Shown here in pieces: positions 1 through 10,818 of a stretch of DNA of 64,000 nucleotides. The notes beneath the pieces were generated by a model, which saw only the letters and a list, made by a program, of their open reading frames with translations, made no database searches and had not been told where the DNA came from. Origin of the DNA: Cunninghamia lanceolata (lineage: Eukaryota; Streptophyta; Pinopsida; Cupressales; Cupressaceae). The stretch lies in assembly GCA_027924645.1 (NCBI GenBank), contig BSBN01000829.1:4898001-4962000 (forward strand). The letters are read 5' to 3'. Within the stretch, counting starts at the first letter, position 1; each line of letters opens with the position of its first letter. A program made the translations under genes and the position numbers.

Positions 1-333
1 AATAGTTAGGTTCTTTGAGGAGTAACTGATTATATGATGTCACGATGAAAGAAGATTTGATTTGATTTTGAATAGCAATATGATTGAGGAAATTTAGTTA
101 ATCAAATCAATGCAAGAAGGAAGAATTTTTCATTGTTTAAAGAAAACTTTGGGAGTATTGATATTCTGAGATTGGAGATTTGAAATGAAATAATATTGAT
201 GAAAATCCCAAAAGATGAATCTAATGATGTTGTAAGTAAGAATTTGATTGCTTAAGCAAGTTGATAATAAGATAACATATAGCATGATCCTGGGGGTTGA
301 TGATGAGATAATGTCCCCGCCTTAAAGCCTTCT

Positions 334-437
334 CCTTAGGTTTTACCCTAAGGCCTTCATTAATCTTTAGGTTTTACCCTAAAGCTTTCTCCTTAGGTTT
401 TACCCTAAGGCCTTCATTAATCTTTAGGTGTACCCTA
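334..437. repeat. Array of four short near-palindromes
   Basis: Four copies of a near-palindrome of the form CCTTAGGTTTTACCCTAAGG start at about 334, 364, 391 and 421, so the period is about 29 bp. The copies alternate between CCTTAGG and CTTTAGG ends. Each could form a short stem in DNA or RNA. The fourth is degenerate. Confidence 0.8.
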
Positions 438-469
438 GTGATCCAATTCTTCTAGGCCCAAAGGCAGAA

Positions 470-1480
470 CCCTTCAACTAAAAGACAGAACCCCTTTGGC
501 CCAAGTGAACATTTCATTTCCATCATGAGTGGCATATCTAGACCCAAAGGCAGAACCCTTCACTAAAAGGCAGAACCCCTTTGGCTCATGTGGACTTATC
601 ATTTCTCATCATGAGTGGTGTATCTAGAAGAGCACATCTCTCCTAGAGCCAAAGGCAAAACCCCTTCAGCCCATGTGGACTTATTACTTCCATCATAAGT
701 GGCGTGCCTAGAAGAGCACATTTCTCTCTAGATCCAAAGGCAGAACCCTTTGTTAGAAGATAGAACACCTTTGGCTTATGTGGACTAATTGTTTCTCATC
801 ATGAGTGACTTATCTAGAAGAGCACATCTCTCTCTAGACCCAAAGGCAGAACCCCTTCGGCCCATGTGAACTTATTACTTCCATCATAAGTGGCATATCT
901 AGAAGAGCACATTTCTCTCTAGACCCAAAGGCAGAACTCTTCACTAGAAGGTAGAACCCCTTTGGCTTATGTGGACTTATTGTTTCTCATCACGAGTGGC
1001 ATATCTAGAAGAGCACATCTCTCATAGACCCAAACTTAGAACCCTTCATTAGAAGGCAGAACCCCTTCAGCCCATGTGAACTTATTACTTCCATCATAAG
1101 TGGCATGTCTAGAAGAGCACATTTCTCTCTAGACCCAAAGGCAGAACCCCTTTTGCTTATGTGGACTAATTATTTCTCATCATGAGTGGCATATCTAGAA
1201 GAGCACATCTCTCATAGACCCAAAGGTAGAACCCTTCATTAGAAGGCAGAACCCCTTCAGCCCATGTGAACTTATTACTTCCATCATAAGTGGCGTGTCT
1301 AGAAGAGCACATTTCTCTCTAGACCCAAAGGAAGAACCCTTCATTAGAAGGCAGAACCCTTTTGGCTTATGTGGACTAATTATTTCTCATCATGAGTGAC
1401 ATATCTAGAAGAGCACATCTCTCTCTACACCCAAAGGTAGAACCCTTCATTAGAAGGCAGAACCCCTTTGGCTCATATGA
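470..1480. repeat. Satellite of alternating A/B monomers with CCAAAGG/CCTTTGG palindromes
   Basis: About ten monomers follow one another, with spacings that alternate around 85 and 105 bp. Type A carries CTTCCATCATAAGTGG and type B carries CTCATCATGAGTG, so a two-monomer higher-order unit of about 190-210 bp repeats. Each boundary carries CCAAAGGCAGAACCC followed by GGCAGAACCCCTTTGG, arms able to pair. Another inverted pair, TCTAGA...TCTAGA, flanks an AGAGCACATCTCTC core. No reading frame is conserved. Confidence 0.85.
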
Positions 1481-1571
1481 GTTCCTTGTCCATTTGGTTG
1501 TTATTGTTATGTGTGTTGTACCTTCTTGAGTAAGCTTGCATCAAATTTCCTCACAGGATGGTAGGTCAAAT

Positions 1572-1583
1572 GCTTTGATACCA
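1572..1583 (-). other. Primer-binding site, tRNA-Met type
   Basis: Read on the minus strand this is TGGTATCAAAGC, matching the 3' end complement of initiator tRNA-Met with one change. It lies two bases from the LTR edge at 1586, the normal spacing for a retrotransposon minus-strand primer. Confidence 0.7.
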
Positions 1584-1585
1584 CT

Positions 1586-3233
1586 TGTAATGTCCCCTTC
1601 TAGTGAGTCCAAATGTTTCCTTTGACCTTGCACAATTCAACTCATGAAAGAGAACATTAGAGTTCCATTTTCTTTTCATTTCATCATATTAACAATATAA
1701 TCATTATTCATTCATATTCAAGTTGTATATTCATGACCTTACATAATGTTTCCAACTTATCATTTGTTCATACACTTAATTGTCTAAGGATTTTAGCTAT
1801 CAATTACAACATTCATTTCATTGTATTCAATTTAAGAATGTTCACATCTCTATCCATATTCCATTCATATATGTATAGAGATTTACCTTATTTCTACACT
1901 CCTATTTATTCTCATATTATTATACCCATTCTATATGCATACTTATATAGAGAATGTATATACATCATTGATGGTAATATATTCCAATTATTATCCTGAT
2001 ATAAGCAGTACTCATTTATTTATATTCATATTATTTTTCTACAACATTTATATTGCCTAACCTATTAATAAGGAAAGTGCACGTACCTCTATATGCTGCT
2101 TGTCTTGTTGATTCTGCTCACTGGATTCTATTCTCTTTCACCTATTCTTTAATATTTATATATTATAGTATTTGTTATAATAATAATAATCTCTCTCTTT
2201 CTATATATATTTATGATATCTCTATGACTCAGAAATATATATATAAATATAATACGGATCTAATTATATTTATTTATCAATATTCTTTTTTATTTATTTC
2301 CCATATCTTAGATTCACATCATTATCTTATAGTTTATATCATTCCTATTTACTTTCAAGCATGAGACAATTAACTAATACTTAATCTTACTTCTAACTAA
2401 TACTTAATTTTACTTCTAATCATAATTCATTTAGTTCTGTCATAATTATATTATTCCATCATTACATTTCTTATTTATGATCATGAAATCAATTCATTCT
2501 ATTGATATATCTTTATTTGTTTAACTTTATTCATTTCTGAATCCACTATTTATTTATTTATTTATTTTACACAGTCTATACTAGAACATTACTAACATAT
2601 ATTATATTCTATATTTAAATACTTAATGAAAAACATACCTGATATAATTGCAGTCTTACCTTGTCTTTCCCGTATCTTCCTTATAATTTCTCCTTGCTGT
2701 GTCTTTGATAACTCTTAATGCTGTTATTCTTTATTCTTTATTGATTTGTTGTTTTTCTTTTTCTTAGATTCCCTTTTTTTCCTTCGCTGATGATCATATA
2801 TATCTGATTATGATTCCCTATTTAAGTGTTTGATGGGCTTCATACCCAACCATCACCACTATTGGTGATAGTAATTACTATTAATATATTTGCTCACTTA
2901 TTTTGTTAAACACCATTTACTAAGGAATCGGTGTCTCTTTTAAGAGGCTTGATCCTCACATATATATAAAGTGCCTTTTATAATATGCAATGAAAATATA
3001 TATTTATTATTTATATTTATATTTATTATCATATTAATATATTATATGTTATATAATTTATATTTATATTTAATAATTATAATCATAATATTATCTTATG
3101 ATAATTATGATTAAATTGCTATTATTTCTTTTTATATTCTAAAATATTCATATAATAATAATATTATTTTAATAATATATATATTATTTCGAATTGATAT
3201 TTACTAAGGCAATTTAGTTTTTTTTTATTGGGA
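1586..3233 (-). mobile_element. LTR edge and AT-rich tract, outer limit unknown
   Basis: The LTR edge begins TGTAATGTCCCCTTCTAG, identical for 18 bases to the outer edge of the chromovirus LTR at 52264, although the primer site here lies on the opposite side. Beyond it is AT-rich sequence with (TA)n and (ATTT)n-like stretches and no supportable gene. The far LTR end was not found, so the limit at 3233 is only where the next element starts. Small open frames at 1733-1999 and 2053-2364 are low-complexity and not believed. Confidence 0.4.
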
Positions 3234-6112
3234 TGTTTAAATCTTTAATTTAAACAATGCCTTAATATGGGAACATGACAATTCCAATGCACAAGCAAAT
3301 TCATCCAATAAATACAGGAGGTTGCATGAGCTGCCTCCCCTTCACTTCTAGTTCTGCCACACCAAGGGGGTATCCCTATAGCTAAATATTTAACTTTGAC
3401 TCACCCAATAGAAAGATTTAATCTTTTAGTCACAGTCAGAATACTCTCATTTTAGGACCAAGAATTGTGTGATAAATCACAAGGTTGGCAGTGTTCTTGG
3501 ACATATCTAATTGGTTAGGAATGAGAGTATGCAGGGGTCTTATTTCTACTCCTACAAACTAACAGGTTGGAATTATGAAATGATTTGTATTTTTGTCTTG
3601 GATGCAAGTCAGGGGGTTTTGGATCATAACTACTACACAAGGGAAGACCAGTGCCTATCTCAGGGCAAGGAGTCAACTAGACGTATACATGTGAATGATT
3701 TGCTTTAGCATTCAAGTTTCAAGGGGTTGGATAGGTATTTTCCTTACAAACACCACCCAAGAATGAGTATTTAGCTATCTCTACTTACAAACATCCTTGC
3801 TGCCATACAATCTTCTTCATACTTAACCTAAAATAGTTTAATCCACTCCTTGAATGGAGGTCAAAAGTTAAGCATGCAATATAGAAATCTATATCTTAGA
3901 ATCTAAGTAACCCTTAGCAACCAGATTCAAAAGAAGGGATGCATACAACAAATGGAGACAAATAGCTAAACACATGCAAAGAAGCATTTTTTTATATAAA
4001 CACAACATGAAACTGAACAGGTGTAACTTACATTCAGATGCAACTCATAAACTCCAAAAGAGACAAAACAACCAAAAAGCTCTGTTTTTCTTTATTTCTC
4101 CAAACATTTTTCCCAAGTCTTCAACTCCCAGAAAAATGAGTGACACAGTCCTCTTATACAACAAGAACGTGCCCTCAGTATTAAGTACAATGTCATTTTA
4201 AAACTTTGCTAGTTATAGTGCACCATCAGAATAGTGCCTAAAATATTCAATGCTCCAGGTAGAAAAAGGAGGAAAAATAGGTAAACTCTGGAAACATGCA
4301 GCTGACTGGAGATTTTCTCATTAAAAATGGTAGGTGGCCTATCATTCATCAACCATGCCTCTACAAATTTGCCATTAATGGCCAACCTACCCACGGTTTC
4401 TAGAAATGCAGCAGTTTGCGTGTTCAGGAACTTTTCCTACCTGGAGTGTAGTTGTGAATGCATAGGAAAACCTTCCTATGAAATTTTGAAATAGTGCCAT
4501 CGATTTCCTCCTCATCACCAAGATCAATGGCTTTAAATGGCTTTAAACCATGCTGACTAGTCCTCGACGAATGAAAACATGTCACGCAGACATTTTTTGC
4601 TCATTTGACTTTTCCCAATGCGAACATACCTTTTACCTTTTTCGTCCATTGTACATTCAAATTTTTGTATATACAAAAGCATGTACATACAAATACTTTT
4701 GGACATGTGCCAGCATCTCATTGGATCACCATCGCTAAAAAATTACATCTCTGAGTTATCGGGACCCACCATTGCATCCTATTCGCCATCGAACCATTGC
4801 ATCAACCTTTGTATCTACAGCTGTATATGCAATTGTATATCATACAATCACAATGTATACAAGCGCGGACCCCAATTCCTTATGAAACAATCTGAAACTG
4901 CAATCGAGTCTAGGCTTTGTATTTTCATTCTTTGTATATCTCCTTGTATATTGCATATACATACAACTGCGGATTTCATCACACTTATGAGGCAGATTGG
5001 AATAATATTGAAATTTGGCATTGTATCAGCCTCATTGTATATCACACACACATACAAAGTGTAATATACATCCACGGACCTCGGCGTGAAATATGCCAGA
5101 ACACATTTTCCTTCACATCCAAGATTGTATGTGTGCCCTATGTATCTTGCATTGTATATGCACATACATACAATCGCGGGACATACAACTGCATGAGCCC
5201 CACCAGGTTCTTGAAGAATGTTGACTTTGACCACTCCTACCTTGTATGTTTCTTTGTATCTCCTCATTGTATGTCCGATTGTATATTGGGAACATACAAT
5301 CCCAATATACAATCGCGGATCTTACCCATCTCACAAATACTATTAACTCCTTGGCTACGTCCGCTTGTACATCACCTTGTATATGCAATTGTATGTATGA
5401 AACAATATACAACATCGGATACAATCCTGCATATACAAAAAATTTGCAACAAATTTATTTCTAGCCGTTGTATGCTCCATTGTATATGCAGTTGTATATT
5501 GGAGATATATACAACGCAAGATACAAGGAAATGCCTTTGACTTTTCAACTTTGTCTTTTGTACCACCACCTGCCAAGCCTGATTTGATAACTTTTGGAAT
5601 TTGGGATTGTACATTCCACCTTTGTATGTCCAATTGTATCTGTCACATACATACAACCCCCTCTGCACATACCTGTGGGACCAACCACCATTTTAACCCG
5701 ATTTGAAACTTTTGAGATCTGACGTTGTATCAACCTGTTGTATATCGAATATACAACACAATATACATGCAATCTTTTTGATACAATAACAGAACCAAAC
5801 AGGAATATGCGATGGAATCTTCAATGTACGTCCACATTTTCACACCCAAAATTGTATTTGAATGACACATACAAACCCGATATGCATACAAAGATGCATA
5901 TAACTCATATTTCCATTTTTCAGAAGCTTATTGAAATTCTTTTCGGGTCCTCCATTGTACACTTGCACCTGCACATAGATACAAATGACCATGTACATAC
6001 AAAGATACATGCATACAACTGGAGGCTGAGGGACTTAGAAATTTTTTGGGTTTCTCTGAAAAGGCCTGCGGATACAAATGCTCAAAACTATAACTCCAGG
6101 TGGGCACCACCA
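3234..6112 (-). repeat. 3' LTR of the gag-only gypsy-like element
   Basis: This segment aligns along its length with 8456-9659 plus 17157-18803, which is the second LTR split by a later insertion. On the minus strand the LTR starts near TGGTGGTGCCCACC (6112) and ends near AAACA (about 3234). The two copies share the block from about 3280 to 4470 (matching 8500-9650) and then the hairpin array. No polypurine tract is visible at 6113, so the true inner edge may lie up to about 180 bp further right, with that part missing from the other copy. Confidence 0.75.
4640..6030. repeat. TTGTAT...ATACAA hairpin-monomer array, copy 1
   Basis: About twelve diverged monomers of roughly 100-120 bp lie head to tail. 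Each has two or three TTGTATRT half-sites followed by inverted AYATACAA half-sites, and often CGCGGA, so each can fold into a hairpin. A clear example is 5145-5175, where CATTGTATATG is followed by CACATACATACAATCGCGG. Spacers between monomers differ in sequence. Open frames on both strands here are by-products of the repeats. Confidence 0.9.
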
Positions 6113-6244
6113 TTGGCTATGTCTGGGGATGCATGCCTCTTGCAGGCATGGCAAGAACTCAAGATCTCTGGAATGCAGACTGAGCCTTATCCATTAGTCT
6201 ACAGAGTTGAATGCTGCACCAACCTACATCACAAATCACATTTT

Positions 6245-6722
6245 TGAAATATACTTGGTGGCCCAGGGCCACCAAAAAGGAAGAACCAATAGCCTCCCGT
6301 GTCAAATACCCAATTTTCATCTAATTTTACTAGATCAAGCCTGAAGATACTGCCATGATCTACCCACATACAACCCTTGTCATTTGCATGTTCAACCATC
6401 TCATTGAGCTTGCCCCTGTCAGCATTGCCTTTGTCAATCTACACTTTAGAATCAAGCATTGATCCACATACACTATCATACCCTTCATCATCAAGCAATA
6501 TGTGAATGTCATATTCATCAAACAATGCACTTTCATATGACATATAACACTTATCATCATCTATATTAGAAATATGCATTGTAAAATGATCTCCTAGCTG
6601 GACTAAAAACTGAAAACACTCAAAGTCCACCATATAGCTACAATCATCAGGTAGAATATTTCATATTCATATTTGTGCACTTCATGCAAACAATCATCAT
6701 CTGCACCAAACTGAAAGGATCA
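6245..6722 (-). pseudogene. Frameshifted C-terminal extension of the gag-like ORF
   Basis: Downstream of the gag stop another minus-strand frame opens (6660-6430), reading DDCSYMVDFECFQFLVQLGD and acidic, D/Y-rich sequence of the same composition. After one stop near 6436 it runs on to about 6245. It looks like the original C-terminus of the same protein, now shifted out of frame. No domain is recognisable. Confidence 0.4.
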
Positions 6723-6725
6723 AAC

Positions 6726-8003
6726 TCAAGCACCTCTGCAATAACCTTCATGATATATGTTGGTCTCTTTTTCATTAGGATGAAATTCAAAATCCTTATC
6801 AATAATAGTGCCTTGATTTTCACCATACTCAACTAGATCCTCATCATTATATGTATCATCTACATGGAAAAGAGTTGATCCAAATGTCTCAATTTCACTA
6901 CAGTATGATGCTGGTTCATAAGCAACCAAACATGCATTTTCATTACCAATGAATTCCTTGTGTGGAGGAGTATCAGCCTGTGTGTCATAAACAAAACTAT
7001 AATCAAATAAAGAACAATCATGCTCAGTACTACTGCTTGTTTGAATGTCTGATTGCTCTTCATCATCTCCATGTGTTTGAATAGAAGGCAATGATTCAAA
7101 CATGGAATTGCTCCTTTGTTTGCTTATTTCTTCTCTATCTTGCACACAATACTCACAATCATCTCCACAAACCCACTCCAACAAGTATTCATTGCTATCC
7201 ATAACCTCATCATTGTTTTTAGAACCAGATACCTCAACCTTGAAATGGTAGTCACCACTGATCCTCTCGTCGGCATTCTTCACTTGGTCATTTGCAACTA
7301 CACAATTGCTATTCATACCAAATCTGTGGACATGGAATTTTGTATTTTCTAAAAACTTGTATGTCATCTGCACACTTGTTATCTTGAATTCCCTCAACAT
7401 TGTACTAGAGCCTTTTTCAAAAGCTTCAAAATACATACTAATGCATGCTAGAGTATCAGGTCTTATAATTTTAGGGATTTGTGAAAGGGCAACTACAAAT
7501 CTATGACTAAAATCAATACTGGGCTCTTCATCTTGTCTTCTAATTTCCATTAATCTTGCAACAAGATCAATAGGTTCTCTTGCAAATTCCTTTCTAAAAC
7601 AATCAACATGTTCATCCCAACATGCAAAGGATCTCTTTGGAAAGCTCAAATACCAATCTCTAGCTCTTGCACCAAAGGATCTAACAAAAAACCTCATCCA
7701 CATATCCTCATCTCTAAATAAATTTTTCTCCATGAAGCTGTGAAAGTTTTGGATATGTGCACCCCCATCACACACACTGTGTCCACTAAATCCAGGCATC
7801 TGATTGTAAATCTGAGCAAACATACTTTCAACTTTATAGTCAACCCACGACAAATCGAATTGGTCATATAAAGGATCAAAAGAGCTGACAAGAGGTTTAG
7901 CATTCTGACTGGCAGACAAAATAGGGTTATTATTTAATTGAGCCTGTCGAGCCTCTAAGGATATCAACCTTTTCTTTATCTCTTCAATTTTTTTACACAA
8001 CAT
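6726..8003 (-). CDS. gag: Retrotransposon gag-like protein, 425 aa
   Basis: This is the longest uninterrupted frame in the window. The N-terminus (about residues 1-25) is a charged helix rich in K, E and R. Residues about 85-210 look like the retrotransposon capsid/gag family, with RDWYLSFPKRSFACWDEHV and FRKEFAREPIDLVARLMEIR. The C-terminal 200 residues are acidic and D/E/S-rich, without a CCHC knuckle. The product would form a virus-like particle around element RNA. The start at 8003 is the first ATG about 430 bp after the primer site. It is the only ORF of the element. Preservation of 425 codons is striking against its decayed neighbours, but no expression evidence is available. Confidence 0.7.
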   Translation of the reverse strand: MLCKKIEEIKKRLISLEARQAQLNNNPILSASQNAKPLVSSFDPLYDQFDLSWVDYKVESMFAQIYNQMPGFSGHSVCDGGAHIQNFHSFMEKNLFRDEDMWMRFFVRSFGARARDWYLSFPKRSFACWDEHVDCFRKEFAREPIDLVARLMEIRRQDEEPSIDFSHRFVVALSQIPKIIRPDTLACISMYFEAFEKGSSTMLREFKITSVQMTYKFLENTKFHVHRFGMNSNCVVANDQVKNADERISGDYHFKVEVSGSKNNDEVMDSNEYLLEWVCGDDCEYCVQDREEISKQRSNSMFESLPSIQTHGDDEEQSDIQTSSSTEHDCSLFDYSFVYDTQADTPPHKEFIGNENACLVAYEPASYCSEIETFGSTLFHVDDTYNDEDLVEYGENQGTIIDKDFEFHPNEKETNIYHEGYCRGA

Positions 8004-8434
8004 TTCATCCCCCTCTTAGCTAAGCATGGGTGCATACATATTTGGATTCATGAAAATTTCAATCTCAAACATCTTATGTCTACCTAAGACCAAAGGCTTC
8101 CCCTTGGCATTTAACTTATGCAATAAAACAACAAAATAGAAGTGGGAAGAAATAGTGTACCTTTTCTCATCCAGATGCTGAAGTCTTGAACAAAGGATTC
8201 TTTTTCACAACAACACACATCATCCTTTCATGTGCATTGAGAACTTTTTTGCAGAGTTGCCACCTCTCCAAAGAGGATAAAATTTTCAAACAACTGAAAG
8301 CTCAACATAGAACAAATATTTTTCTGAGTTCATTCCACCAACAGAGCACCATTATTCACATGAAATCTCCAGATATGCAGCAATGATTTCACTAGATACT
8401 GGGTCTTCTAAATCTCCAAATCACTCGACTCTTT

Positions 8435-8452
8435 TCCCCAGCAGAGTCGCCA
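8435..8452 (-). other. Primer-binding site, Ogre/Tat (tRNA-Arg) type
   Basis: The minus strand reads TGGCGACTCTGCTGGGGA, separated by three bases from the LTR edge at 8456. This primer-site type is typical of plant Ty3/gypsy Tat/Ogre elements, which prime from tRNA-Arg. It fixes the element's orientation. Confidence 0.8.
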
Positions 8453-8455
8453 CTT

Positions 8456-9659
8456 TGTTAGATTTTTTTATCTAAATCAAAAATGGGTTTGCCAGTTCCA
8501 ATGCACAGGTAGATTCGGCTAACAAATACAAGAGGTTGTGTGAGCTGCCTCCCCTTCACTTCTGGTTCTGCTACACCAAGGGGAGTTATCCCTATAGCTA
8601 AAGATTTAGCCTTTTAGTCACAGGCAGAATACTCTCATTTTAGGACCAAGATTTGTGTGATAAATCACAAGGTTGGCAGTGTTCTTGGACATATCTAACT
8701 AGTTAGGAATGAGAGTATGCAGGGGTCCTATTTCCACTCTTACAAACTAACAGGTTGAAATTATGAAATGATTTGTATTTATGTTTTGGATGCAAGACAG
8801 GGGGTTTTGGATCATAACTACTACACAAGGGCAGACCGGTGCCTATCTTAGGGCAAGGAGTCAACTAGACGTATACATGTGAATGATTTGCACTGGGATT
8901 CAAGTTTCAAGGGGTTAGATAGGTATTTGCCTTACAAACACCACCCAAGAATGACTATTTAGCTATCTCTACTTACAAACATCCCTGCTACCATACAATC
9001 TTCTTCATACTTAACCTAAAACAATTTAATCCACTCCTTGAATGGAGGTCAAAAGTTAAGCATGCAATATAGAAATCTATATCCTAGAATCTAAGTAACC
9101 CTTAGCAACTAGATTCAAAAGAAGGGATGCATACAACAAATGGAGACAAACATCTAAACACATGCAAAGAAGTATTTTTCATATAAACACAACATGAAAC
9201 TGAACAGGTGTAATGTGCATTCAAATGCAACCCATAAACTCTAAAAGAGACAGAACAACCAAAAAGCTCTATTTTTCGTTATTTCTCCATAAATTTTGCC
9301 CAAGTCCTCAACCCCTAGAAAAATGAGTGACACAGTCCTCTTATACAGCAAGAACATGCCCTCAGCATTAAGTACTATGTCATTTCAAAACTCTGCCAGA
9401 TATAGTGCACCATCAGAATGGTACCTAAAATATTCAATGCTCCAGGCAGAAAAAGGAGGAAAAATAGGTGAACTCAGGAAACATGTAGTCGAATGGAAAT
9501 TTTCCCATTAAAAATGGTAGGTGGACCATTATTCATCGACCATGCCTCTGCAAATTTGCCATTAATGGCCAACCTACCCGCGGCTTCTAGAATTGCAGCA
9601 GTTTGCGTGTTCAGGAACTTTTCCCGCCTGGAATGTAGCTGTGAATGCATAGGAAAACT
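8456..9659 (-). repeat. 5' LTR of the gag-only element, part next to the interior
   Basis: Homologous to about 3234-4470. It starts TGTTAG (LTR end CTAACA on the minus strand) and is broken at 9659 by the copia-like insertion. The same LTR resumes at 17157, where the sequence continues as in the intact copy around 4478. Nothing coding is supported in it. Confidence 0.8.
9655..9659. other. Target-site duplication AAACT, left of the copia-like element
   Basis: AAACT precedes the element start TGTTGG, and AAACC follows its end CAACA at 17157-17161. The uninterrupted LTR copy near 4475-4480 has a single AAACC. This dates the insertion after the gag-only element. Confidence 0.85.
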
Positions 9660-10747
9660 TGTTGGCAAGAGACACTATGTGGCTTCATGAGTGTTGTCAT
9701 TGATGGAAACAAAGTCCATCCCACACATCTGTAGCACATAGTATGTCTATACTGGAAGTCAAACTGAAGAGTATTTTGGTCTAATAAGCAAGAACAGAGC
9801 ATACAACAAGGTCTGACAATTATGTCCAGATCTCTCACAGGAAGTATCTTAGTAAAGTACGGACTTGGGGAAGTCAAGAGGAGTACCATGACTAATACAT
9901 TCTAGAGATTAAGCCTTCAGTGATGAAAGAGTGAAAAGATATGAACACCTAAGTGTTGGGTTCCTGTTTGGCAGAGAAGACTTAGGAAGAACTGACCGGC
10001 AGAGCATCAGACCTTAATCTGGATGAGATATTGATGGTGATCAAGTTTCTTGAGGGATCATTCATAATTGGCTGACATGATTGATGACTTCTATAAGTAT
10101 CTCTTTGATACGCATCACTTAGAAAGCAAGGAGTCAGCCGACATACCATAGTTTGGGAAAATATTGAGTATTCCAGATGCCAACTAGAAAGATGTTGAAA
10201 TCCTTGGTGCGGATATATATACTAGATGGATTTTGATGAGAAGGTGTGTGGTGTATTGTGAAGTGCGAAGAAAAATAAAGAACAGTGTGGAAATAGAAAT
10301 ACAGGTTCGGTATGTGATAGAATAGTAGCACTAAGGCAGAGGAAGAATGAAGTGCAATAGATCAGTATATTGAGCTTAACCGGAACTGAACCTCAGCATA
10401 TGTGGATGCTTCTCATCAATTCAAGTACTTGGTTTCTTTCTATAAACTATTGTAGGTAGTGAGCCTCTTGTGAGCAATGTGCTCAGGCAATGAGCCCTAA
10501 TTGGCAAGTGCCATTTTGTACTACCTTATTCTTTTAACAGAGAATACAATCTTGGGTTAATCACCCAATGGTTTTTCCCTTAATAGGGTTTTCCACGTCA
10601 AAATCATTGTGTTATGTGTATTGATTTTATTTCTTCTTTCATGGTTATACATGCTTATATGATTTGATGGTGCACTAGTTGCTAAAGAAAAATAAGAAGT
10701 TAAAGTAATTTAGATAACTAATTCACCCCCACTCTCAGTTATCAACA
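9660..10747 (+). repeat. 5' LTR of the copia-like element
   Basis: It is 1,088 bp, TGTTGGCAAGAGACAC to AGTTATCAACA. It matches the 3' LTR over its length with many scattered transitions: about 15 mismatches in the first 170 bases by eye, so the insertion is old. Confidence 0.9.
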
Positions 10748-10749
10748 AT

Positions 10750-10761
10750 TGGTATCAAAGC
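10750..10761 (+). other. Primer-binding site, tRNA-Met type
   Basis: TGGTATCAAAGC lies two bases after the 5' LTR end, a one-base variant of the tRNA-Met primer complement. Confidence 0.85.
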
Positions 10762-10818
10762 TAAGTTCCTCCTAACAGAGCCTAACAGCTTGAGGAAGAT
10801 CTAGGAATCTCAATAGAT

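Larger units (their letters stand above)
1..1585 (-). mobile_element. Internal part of a minus-strand LTR element (left part outside window)
   Basis: A tRNA-Met-type primer-binding site on the minus strand (1572-1583) abuts an LTR edge at 1586, so the element's interior runs leftward from there to the window start. It holds no credible coding frame. Most of it is two repeat arrays (334-437 and 470-1480); 1-300 shows nothing recognisable. The retrotransposon reading rests on the primer site and LTR edge. The superfamily cannot be set without pol. Confidence 0.5.
6113..8455 (-). mobile_element. Internal region of a gag-only (TR-GAG-like) gypsy element
   Basis: Bounded by the primer site at 8435-8452 and the inner LTR edge near 6113, this interior is only about 2.3 kb. 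It encodes a gag-like protein and has no protease, reverse transcriptase or integrase. That is the layout of terminal-repeat retrotransposons with a GAG domain, a known non-autonomous plant class that depends on a partner element for enzymes. Assignment to the gypsy/Tat side rests on the primer site and gag type. Confidence 0.7.

Noticed and set aside
1733..2364. Two frames of 88 and 103 codons
   Set aside because: They come from AT-rich, low-complexity sequence dominated by Ile, Tyr and Ser codons, without start context or domain.
4618..5772. Overlapping open frames of 60-207 codons on both strands
   Set aside because: They arise because TTGTAT/ATACAA monomers avoid stops in several frames. 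The same happens at 17360-18713, and peptides are repetitive with no domain.
4640..6030. CRISPR-like look (short palindromic repeats with unique spacers)
   Set aside because: The context is a plant LTR, repeats are diverged and variable in number per monomer, and no cas genes exist. It is duplicated with the LTR.
9296..9889. Short frames in the gag-only LTR
   Set aside because: They are not conserved between the two LTR copies and overlap on both strands.
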